5,369 nucleotides of DNA from Candidatus Zixiibacteriota bacterium (GTDB taxonomy: Bacteria > Blakebacterota > Blakebacteria > Blakebacterales > Blakebacteraceae), in the NCBI GenBank assembly GCA_030604325.1, contig JAUVWC010000113.1:1-5369 (forward strand), read 5' to 3'. Position numbers and translations under genes: made by a program. How positions within the stretch are numbered: the stretch's first letter is position 1; the number at the start of each line of letters is the position of its first letter. The notes under the pieces were generated by a model that was given only the letters and a program-made list of their open reading frames with translations, was not told the origin of the DNA and searched no databases. Shown here piece by piece: positions 1 to 4,206 of this stretch.

Positions 1-164
1 ATCAGCACCAGGCCCGAGGCGGCGAGCACACTGCCCACCCCGATCGACCAGCTCGGCTGCCCGCTCAAGGGATTGCCGACGGCCTGATCCATGGTAGCGC
101 CCAGAGCCAGGTGGACCAGGGGGACGGCAATGGCGAAAACCAGGACGTAGATCGCGTGAACCAT
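1..164 (-). CDS. Small integral membrane protein, N-terminal part only (possibly isoprenylcysteine methyltransferase-like)
   Basis: The reverse strand is open from an ATG at 164-162 to the window edge, giving 54 residues of a protein truncated here at its C-terminal side. Residues about 3-22 form a hydrophobic membrane segment (start MVHAIYVLVFAIAVPLVHLA) and residues about 40-54 begin a second one, separated by a short polar loop with the sequence DQAVGNPLSGQPSW. This layout resembles the N-terminus of the small multi-pass methyltransferases of the isoprenylcysteine carboxyl methyltransferase/phospholipid methyltransferase group, but the catalytic part lies outside the window, so the family is a guess. 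No good Shine-Dalgarno precedes this ATG, and an in-frame TAG at 179-177 prevents any longer N-terminus. A well-placed Shine-Dalgarno exists only for a short upstream frame (177-206), which suggests reinitiation or a nonsense mutation. It is divergent from the guaB3 operon. Confidence 0.55.
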   Translation of the reverse strand, partial: MVHAIYVLVFAIAVPLVHLALGATMDQAVGNPLSGQPSWSIGVGSVLAASGLVL

Positions 165-176
165 GACCGTAAGAAG

Positions 177-206
177 CTACCACTCTTTGCTCGAGTTGTG
201 CAGCAT
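177..206 (-). CDS. Nine-codon upstream reading frame (leader peptide or broken gene start)
   Basis: ATG at 206-204 encodes MLHNSSKEW followed by TAG at 179-177. An AGAGAGGA-type Shine-Dalgarno lies about 9 nt upstream (complement of 216-223), much better than anything before the membrane-protein ATG at 164. The two ATGs are in the same frame, 14 codons apart, and the stop is only 12 nt before the second ATG. Two readings fit: a short translated leader that delivers ribosomes to the membrane gene by reinitiation, or the original start of that gene with a nonsense mutation at codon 10. Nothing in the peptide suggests amino-acid-specific attenuation. Confidence 0.3.
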   Translation of the reverse strand: MLHNSSKEW

Positions 207-230
207 CGATCCATTCCTCTCTTCTGATTT

Positions 231-240
231 GGTAATTACC
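231..240. repeat. 10-bp perfect palindrome GGTAATTACC
   Basis: GGTAATTACC reads the same on both strands, is AT-rich at its centre and sits one base before a perfect inverted repeat (242-264) in the divergent intergenic region. Its position suits an operator for a dimeric regulator acting on the leftward gene, the guaB3 operon, or both. This role is inferred from position and symmetry only. Confidence 0.35.
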
Positions 241-241
241 C

Positions 242-264
242 GCTCATGCGAGAAACGCATGAGC
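242..264. repeat. Perfect inverted repeat, 9-bp arms and 5-nt spacer
   Basis: GCTCATGCG at 242-250 and CGCATGAGC at 256-264 are exact reverse complements around AGAAA. In leftward RNA this hairpin would lie about 36 nt upstream of the short leader frame. In rightward RNA it would be far upstream of guaB3 and is followed only by a weak, interrupted T-rich stretch (ATTACTTTTCC), so it is a poor intrinsic terminator. It could be a protein binding site or an RNA leader stem; the sequence does not decide. Confidence 0.5.
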
Positions 265-490
265 CGCATTACTTTTCCTGCCAGCAATAAATGTGTGTAA
301 CTCCTTGTCGGGGAAGGGATTAGAAGCCCGGAGGGAGCTATATCAAAGAGCTGGTTGCCTTGAGGATGGGCAGCAGAGTTGCTTTGATGTCACGATCCGT
401 GTGCGATATCCGGCGCAGAATGGAGAATGGAGTTGCTCCTTCGAGGGGCACACCTAGATTGGGCCTATTCTATACCACTCGCCACCACCT

Positions 491-512
491 GCGCTGCGCC
501 CGTCGGCAGCGC
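491..512 (+). promoter_or_regulatory. GC-only hairpin ahead of the guaB3 ribosome binding site
   Basis: GCGCTGC (491-497) and GCAGCGC (506-512) are perfect complements around an 8-nt loop. The stem ends 11 nt before the Shine-Dalgarno at 524. If transcription begins upstream, this stem would fold next to, but not over, the ribosome binding site, and could affect ribosome access or mRNA stability. In a GC-rich genome a 7-bp match like this can occur by chance. Confidence 0.25.
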
Positions 513-523
513 CAACGCGCACC

Positions 524-530
524 AGGAGGA
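524..530 (+). promoter_or_regulatory. Shine-Dalgarno that fixes the guaB3 start
   Basis: AGGAGGA lies 7 nt before the ATG at 538. It decides the start: the same frame is open from an ATG at 427, but that ATG has no comparable site, and the family N-terminus (glycine-rich stretch, then [17 protein letters not shown]) begins right after 538. Confidence 0.85.
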
Positions 531-537
531 CTCCCCA

Positions 538-1698
538 ATGGGTATGTACCTGGGCATCGGACGAAAGGCCCGCCGTTGTTACGGCTTCGACGAAGTCGCC
601 CTCGTTCCCGGCGAGGTGACGATCAATCCCAACGAAACCGACACCTTGTGGGAGTTCGGCGGTCACCGCTTTCAAGTCCCTATCATTGCCAGCGCTATGG
701 ATGGCGTGGTGGATGTGACCTTCGCCATCGCCATGGGGAAGCTGGGCGGGTTGGCGGTACTCAACCTGGAGGGGGTCCAGACGCGGTACGAAGACCCGAG
801 CGAGCCTCTGGCCGAGATCGCCAATGCTTCCAATGAGGGGGCCACCCATCTGGTTCAGAACCTCTATACTCCACCCATCCAGGAAAAACTGATTACAAAG
901 CGGGTTCAGGAAATCAAGGAGAGGGGTGTCCCCTCAGCGGTTTCCGCCATTCCGCAGCGGGCGGAAAAGTTTGGCAAGCTGGCCGCGGACGCAGGAGCCG
1001 ACTTCTTCGTAGTGCAGTCTACTGTCTCTACAGCGCGGCATATCTCGAGCGAGTATGAGACCCTCAATATTGAAAAGTTCTGCCGGGATATGCCGGTTCC
1101 GGTCATCGTGGGGAACACGGTAGGTTACGACGTCAGCCTCGAGTTGATGGAGGCCGGTATCGACGCGTTGCTGGTCGGCATCGGTCCCGGGGCGGCCTGT
1201 ACGACACGGGGCGTTCTCGGTATCGGAGTCCCCCAGGTGACAGCCACTATCGACTGTGCGGCCGCCCGGGACTTCCATTACAAATTCACCGGCAAGTACG
1301 TACCGATCATTACCGACGGCGGTATGCGGGCTGGCGGGGATATATGCAGGGCTCTGGCCTGCGGGGCGGATGCCGTAATGGTGGGGAGTGCGTTTGCCCA
1401 AGCCGAAGAGGCGCCTGGGTGCGGCTACCACTGGGGTATGGCCACCCCGCACGCCAACCTGCCGCGGGGTACGCGCATTCATGTGGGCACGACCGGAACA
1501 CTCGAGGAGATCCTCTTCGGCCCGGCCCGGCTGGATGACGGCAGCCAGAACCTGGTCGGTGCCATCCAGACCAGTATGGGCAGCGTGGGGGCACGAAACA
1601 TCAAGGAATTTCAGGTTACAGAACTGATCATCGCTCCTTCGATCGGTACCGAGGGTAAGGTTTTCCAGAAGGCTCAACGGGTCGGGATGGGGAAGTAG
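538..1698 (+). CDS. guaB3: GuaB3-family IMP dehydrogenase (CBS-domain-less)
   Basis: The product is a 386-residue cytoplasmic TIM-barrel enzyme of the IMP dehydrogenase/GMP reductase superfamily. It most resembles GuaB3 proteins of cyanobacteria and actinobacteria, which share the N-terminal signature [18 protein letters not shown] seen at residues 8-25. The likely reaction is NAD-dependent oxidation of IMP to XMP, the first committed step to GMP. Visible landmarks are [12 protein letters not shown] (49-60), the catalytic loop [10 protein letters not shown] with nucleophile Cys221 (codon 1198-1200), and the phosphate-binding segments DGGMRAGGD (260-268) and VGS (282-284). The C-terminal half keeps [16 protein letters not shown] and [14 protein letters not shown], typical of the GuaB3 branch. 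There is no room for the paired CBS domains that canonical GuaB carries between barrel elements, which agrees with the short length. The next gene starts 26 nt downstream, so the two are probably cotranscribed. Family assignment is strong; activity as IMP dehydrogenase rather than GMP reductase is inferred from family members. Confidence 0.93.
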   Translation: MGMYLGIGRKARRCYGFDEVALVPGEVTINPNETDTLWEFGGHRFQVPIIASAMDGVVDVTFAIAMGKLGGLAVLNLEGVQTRYEDPSEPLAEIANASNEGATHLVQNLYTPPIQEKLITKRVQEIKERGVPSAVSAIPQRAEKFGKLAADAGADFFVVQSTVSTARHISSEYETLNIEKFCRDMPVPVIVGNTVGYDVSLELMEAGIDALLVGIGPGAACTTRGVLGIGVPQVTATIDCAAARDFHYKFTGKYVPIITDGGMRAGGDICRALACGADAVMVGSAFAQAEEAPGCGYHWGMATPHANLPRGTRIHVGTTGTLEEILFGPARLDDGSQNLVGAIQTSMGSVGARNIKEFQVTELIIAPSIGTEGKVFQKAQRVGMGK

Positions 1699-1724
1699 GT
1701 AGCGAGGGGCAGGGGAGATCGAGG

Positions 1725-2558
1725 ATGGTTTCCACCCCCTTCGAGGTTATTCTGCTGGGGACCGGCGCGGCCTTTCCCCCTATTGAGCTAGAAAATACCA
1801 GTCTGGCTCTTCGGTGGGAAGGAGGGGTGTGGCTGATCGACTGCGGTGGCTGCCCTCATCGTCGGCTTCGGCTGGCCGGACTCGACCCGCGGCAGCTGCG
1901 TGGAGTGCTGATAACCCACGAACACCCTGACCACCTTTACGGTCTCCCCAGCCTCGTCCACTGCCTGATTCCGACCCCCCGCACGGAGCCGCTTACTATC
2001 CTTGCTCCCCCGGCCGCACTGCGGTGCGCGAATAAGGTATTGGAAGCCTTCGCTATGCTGGAGCGTCCCGAAGTACCACTCCAGCTGGAAGAGATCCCCC
2101 TCATCCCGCGCTCCTCGGTCAAGCATTGGCTCGAAACCGATCCCTCCACTGAGCCGAAGTGGGAACCTTTCCATACAGCTGATGGCCTGCAGCTGTGGGC
2201 AGCGCCCGTCAATCATACGCTGGAAACGGTTGGAGTACGGGCGCAGTGCGGCGGTCGGGTAATGGCCTACTCCTCCGATACGGCTCCCGGCGATGGGGTG
2301 GCGCTGCTGGCCCGCGGGGCTCACCTGCTGGTTCATGAGGCGACATTCCGGGAGGCGAACCGCGACCAGATGCCGGCCGGGCACTCCACCGCCCGTGATG
2401 CCGGCTTGGCTGCCGCCGACGCGGGGGTGGAAACGCTGGTGTTGGTACACTTTCTGGAACCGACCCTCTCCCAACCCCAGGCGCTGATAATGGAGGCGGC
2501 TGTGGTCTTTGCAGGGCGGGTGGAGATCGGCCAGGAGTTGAAGAGGTACGAGGTATAA
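1725..2558 (+). CDS. Metallo-beta-lactamase-fold hydrolase, RNase Z-like
   Basis: This 277-residue protein has a complete binuclear-zinc MBL core: LGTGAAFP (11-18), the HxHxDH motif HEHPDH (65-70), His164 in PVNHT, the bridging Asp185 in SSDT, HEATF (204-208), GHSTA (219-223) and His242 in VHF. The HEAT and HST motifs are the pair that marks the RNase Z/ElaC branch, so tRNA 3' processing or a related phosphodiesterase activity is likely. Two points argue for caution. The GEGTQ motif that precedes HxHxDH in classical RNase Z is replaced here by GGCPH (41-45), and I do not recognise the glycine/proline-rich tRNA-clamping arm between residues 71 and 163. There is no signal peptide, so it should be cytoplasmic. 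A GGGGAG Shine-Dalgarno lies 8 nt before the ATG, and the gap to guaB3 is only 26 nt, so it is probably the second gene of that operon. It converges with rpsT, 33 nt away. Confidence 0.88.
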   Translation: MVSTPFEVILLGTGAAFPPIELENTSLALRWEGGVWLIDCGGCPHRRLRLAGLDPRQLRGVLITHEHPDHLYGLPSLVHCLIPTPRTEPLTILAPPAALRCANKVLEAFAMLERPEVPLQLEEIPLIPRSSVKHWLETDPSTEPKWEPFHTADGLQLWAAPVNHTLETVGVRAQCGGRVMAYSSDTAPGDGVALLARGAHLLVHEATFREANRDQMPAGHSTARDAGLAAADAGVETLVLVHFLEPTLSQPQALIMEAAVVFAGRVEIGQELKRYEV

Positions 2559-2591
2559 TAGGTACTGTCAAACCAGAGTCAGGTCGCTGCT

Positions 2592-2855
2592 TCAGGAAGG
2601 ATTCTGCGCCGATCGTACCAGCTTCGAGAGATTCGATTTAAGCCGGTCGGCTTTGTTCTGGTGGTGCAGCCCGCGGGCAGCATAGCGGTCGAGCAGAACA
2701 GAAACCTTCTTCAGGAGCTCGGGGGCCTGGGCCGCACCCGGGTCCTCACGGATCCTCTTCGTAAGCGAACGAATCTGGGATCTTCTGGTCCTGCTATGCA
2801 GCCGTCGCTTTTCACTCTGGCGCAGTCGTTTGGCCGCTGACTTGTGTGTCGGCAA
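2592..2855 (-). CDS. rpsT: 30S ribosomal protein S20, TTG start
   Basis: The 87-residue, strongly basic product matches S20 over its full usual length. It starts PTHKSAAKRLRQSEKRR, has the helical middle with SLTKRIRED, and ends with the family's conserved segment HQNKADRLKSNLSKLV (64-80). S20 is a primary 16S rRNA binder that helps assemble the 30S body, and it folds as a three-helix bundle. The start codon is TTG (2855-2853), fixed by an AGGAGGAA Shine-Dalgarno ending 5 nt upstream and by the family's N-terminus starting directly after it; there is no in-frame ATG that would keep this N-terminus. In Escherichia coli rpsT also starts with UUG, and that start takes part in S20's repression of its own translation; the same control is possible here. 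It appears monocistronic and is transcribed toward the guaB3 operon. I see no convincing intrinsic terminator after it. Confidence 0.96.
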   Translation of the reverse strand: MPTHKSAAKRLRQSEKRRLHSRTRRSQIRSLTKRIREDPGAAQAPELLKKVSVLLDRYAARGLHHQNKADRLKSNLSKLVRSAQNPS

Positions 2856-2860
2856 TACCT

Positions 2861-2868
2861 TTCCTCCT
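2861..2868 (-). promoter_or_regulatory. Strong Shine-Dalgarno paired with the rpsT TTG start
   Basis: The complement of 2861-2868 reads AGGAGGAA, nearly a full match to the 16S anti-Shine-Dalgarno, 5 nt (7 nt from AGGAGG) before the TTG. A very strong site with a weak start codon is a combination suited to repressible initiation. Confidence 0.85.
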
Positions 2869-2976
2869 CGAGCCCGCGGCTGCTCTGGCGGTCGTGGCGC
2901 GGGAAAACTAACTTGTTACCGAGCCGGCGATTCCCTTGCTGTCTCACCGTGAATTCCAGGTGGTGGCAAGGCTACC

Positions 2977-3004
2977 AAGATGGCAGGTATGCCTTTCCTG
3001 TCAA
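2977..3004 (-). promoter_or_regulatory. Candidate sigma-70 promoter for rpsT
   Basis: On the minus strand a perfect TTGACA -35 box (3004-2999) is followed after 16 nt by CATCTT (2982-2977), a weak -10 box with three of six consensus bases. It points at rpsT and would give a leader of roughly 115 nt. The -35 match is exact, but the -10 is poor and the distance is long, so another start closer to rpsT is possible. Confidence 0.4.
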
Positions 3005-3059
3005 GGCTTTACCCTGGGTGCTGTAACGCTGCATTGCGCCAGCGGAAGAGGAAGTCGAT

Positions 3060-3094
3060 GGGGTAGAGGGGGTAGAGGGGGTAGAGATAAGGGG
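3060..3094 (+). repeat. Three perfect 9-bp repeats forming a potential G-quadruplex over the PhzF ribosome binding site
   Basis: GGGGTAGAG is repeated exactly three times at 3060-3068, 3069-3077 and 3078-3086. Four runs of at least four G result: 3060-3063, 3068-3072, 3077-3081 and 3091-3094, with loops of about 4, 4 and 9 nt. The last run is the core of the Shine-Dalgarno AAGGGG (3089-3094), 6 nt before the ATG at 3101. The G-rich strand is the coding strand, so the mRNA could fold into a quadruplex that hides the ribosome binding site. The unit and tract positions are read directly; folding and control are inferred. Confidence 0.7.
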
Positions 3095-3100
3095 CAGATT

Positions 3101-4030
3101 ATGGAAACCCGAGAGCTTCAGGTGATCGACGCTTTCACCGACACCCCTTTCCGGGGAAATCCTGCCGGAGTTGTGCTGGCCGCCGGCGGTCTCACCGACG
3201 GGCAGATGCAGGACATCGCCCGCGAGGTGCATGCCTCCGAGACCGCTTTCGTGTGCGGCGGACGGTTTCCCGATCCGTTCAGGGTCCGGTTCTTCACCCC
3301 GGCCGAAGAAGTTCCTCTGTGCGGACATGCGACGGTGGCCACCTTTCACGCGCTGGCCTGGGCGGGTACTATCCCGCTGGTGGAGGGAGAGATGGTGGTC
3401 CAGCTGGAAGCGAATGTTGGGTTGCTGCCTATCCGTCTCAAGGTCGAAGGGGAGAAGCTCACCGGGTTGCTGATGGGTCAGAAGCCTCCCGTGCAGGAGC
3501 CTTACCGGGAGGACCTGGCCCCACTGGCGGCAGCTCTGGGTGTGTCCGGGGATGCGGTGGAGGAGGGGGATGAGAAGGTGGGCCCGCCGGCGGTGGTGAG
3601 TACGGGTTGTCGCTGCCTGCACGTGGCCCTGCCCGAGCTGTCATCGGTTACGACCGCCCGCCCGGATTTTCGCGCCCTCGCCAAGCTGAGTCGCAATCTG
3701 GATGTAGTTACGATACAGATGTTGACACTGGAAACTGAACTGAAAGAGGCGTACGTTCACGTTCGCACGTTCGCCCCGTTGGTCGGTATCGATGAGGATC
3801 CGGTCACCGGTACGGCCGCCGGCTCCCTGGGAGGGTATCTGGCCTACATCAACTACCTGCCCGAAGGCAGCGACAAGCGACGCTTCCTGGTGGAGCAGGG
3901 CGTCGAGGTGGGCCGGCCCGGCCGCATTCAGGTGGAGCTGCAGCTCGTCGGCCAGTCGGTGACGGAGGTATGGGTCGGCGGCCGGGCGGCGGCGGCGTTC
4001 AAAGGAGAGATACAGATTCCCGGCACTTGA
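3101..4030 (+). CDS. PhzF family epimerase/isomerase-like protein
   Basis: The product is a 309-residue cytoplasmic protein with the two-domain diaminopimelate-epimerase-like fold of the PhzF family. Signatures are QVIDAFTDTPFRGNPAGVV (7-25), SETAFV with the expected catalytic Glu47, the FFTPAEEVPLCGHAT motif (64-78), DEDPVTGTAAGSLGGYL (231-247) with Asp233, and the C-terminal QGVEVGRPGRIQVEL (266-280). PhzF itself isomerises a dihydro-hydroxyanthranilate in phenazine synthesis, but no other phz gene is here and most family members have no known substrate, so no pathway can be assigned. The start at 3101 is chosen because AAGGGG lies 6 nt upstream and the family N-terminus begins there. The frame is open to 2936, but the extra 55 residues are low-complexity (GRGGRGGR from the 9-bp repeats) and unlike the family. 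It is divergent from rpsT, with about 245 bp between the start codons. Length is normal for the family and nothing looks broken. Confidence 0.93.
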   Translation: METRELQVIDAFTDTPFRGNPAGVVLAAGGLTDGQMQDIAREVHASETAFVCGGRFPDPFRVRFFTPAEEVPLCGHATVATFHALAWAGTIPLVEGEMVVQLEANVGLLPIRLKVEGEKLTGLLMGQKPPVQEPYREDLAPLAAALGVSGDAVEEGDEKVGPPAVVSTGCRCLHVALPELSSVTTARPDFRALAKLSRNLDVVTIQMLTLETELKEAYVHVRTFAPLVGIDEDPVTGTAAGSLGGYLAYINYLPEGSDKRRFLVEQGVEVGRPGRIQVELQLVGQSVTEVWVGGRAAAAFKGEIQIPGT

Positions 4031-4065
4031 TGAGGGCCGGATGTTATATTTAGGAGTCCGCAGGT

Positions 4066-4206
4066 GTGAACCAAACGGCTGCGTGGTACGTCGATACGGT
4101 GATATCGGGAGAGGGGCCCGACCGGCTGCGTTCGGTAACCTGGGCGATGAGGACGGTGATTAGGGGCGCCGGCCATCGTTGCATGAGCAAAAGGAAAGTG
4201 CGATGA
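4066..4206 (+). CDS. Small 46-codon reading frame, coupled to the downstream metallopeptidase gene
   Basis: A GTG at 4066 opens a frame of 46 residues (start MNQTAAWYVDTVISGEGPDR, end CMSKRKVR) that stops at TGA 4204-4206, overlapping the next gene's ATG as ATGA. AGGAG at 4052-4056 lies 9 nt before the GTG, and the frame is closed by TAG just upstream of it (4051-4053). The ATGA overlap with a spaced Shine-Dalgarno is the usual arrangement for translational coupling. The product is moderately basic, has two cysteine/histidine residues near its end (HRC) and no membrane segment; I do not recognise a family. It could be a real small protein, a coupling leader, or chance. Confidence 0.4.
   Translation: MNQTAAWYVDTVISGEGPDRLRSVTWAMRTVIRGAGHRCMSKRKVR

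Larger units (their letters stand above)
165..537. other. Divergent intergenic region, about 370 bp
   Basis: This gap separates the leftward membrane gene from the rightward guaB3 gene and must hold both promoters. It contains the short leftward frame (177-206), a palindrome and hairpin pair (231-264), a direct repeat of AGAATGG (417-430), and a GC hairpin (491-512) close to the guaB3 ribosome binding site. I found no sigma-70 promoter with two convincing boxes on either strand. The guaB3 frame stays open upstream to 427, but the extra 37 residues do not look like the family's N-terminus, so I treat 427-537 as leader. Confidence 0.6.

Noticed and set aside
427..537. 37-codon N-terminal extension of guaB3
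   Set aside because: The frame is open, but the ATG at 427 has no good ribosome binding site, the residues do not match the GuaB3 N-terminus, and a strong Shine-Dalgarno sits before 538.
2554..2559. Perfect TATAAT on the plus strand at the end of the MBL-fold gene
   Set aside because: There is no -35 box at a suitable distance, it overlaps the TAA stop, and no rightward gene follows; an antisense transcript to rpsT is conceivable but unsupported.
2574..2606. CAGAGTC...GATTCTG stem between the MBL gene and rpsT
   Set aside because: Seven pairs including a wobble, a 19-nt loop that overlaps the rpsT stop, and no U-run on either strand; not a convincing terminator.
2936..3100. 55-codon N-terminal extension of the PhzF-family protein
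   Set aside because: It is encoded partly by the G-rich repeats, is low-complexity, crosses the candidate rpsT promoter and has no family similarity; the ATG at 3101 has its own Shine-Dalgarno.
2972..3622. 216-residue open frame on the minus strand opposite the PhzF gene
   Set aside because: Shadow of the PhzF-family gene; composition and lack of motifs fit an antisense frame, and it would run through the rpsT promoter region.
4020..4040. CCGGC...GCCGG inverted repeat after the PhzF gene
   Set aside because: Only 5 bp of stem with an 11-nt loop, followed by a broken T-rich stretch; too weak to call a terminator.
4042..4050. TGTTATATT resembling an extended -10 promoter before the small reading frame
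   Set aside because: No -35 box, and transcription from it would begin after the Shine-Dalgarno at 4052-4056, which contradicts that site's use. It may still serve the metallopeptidase gene.
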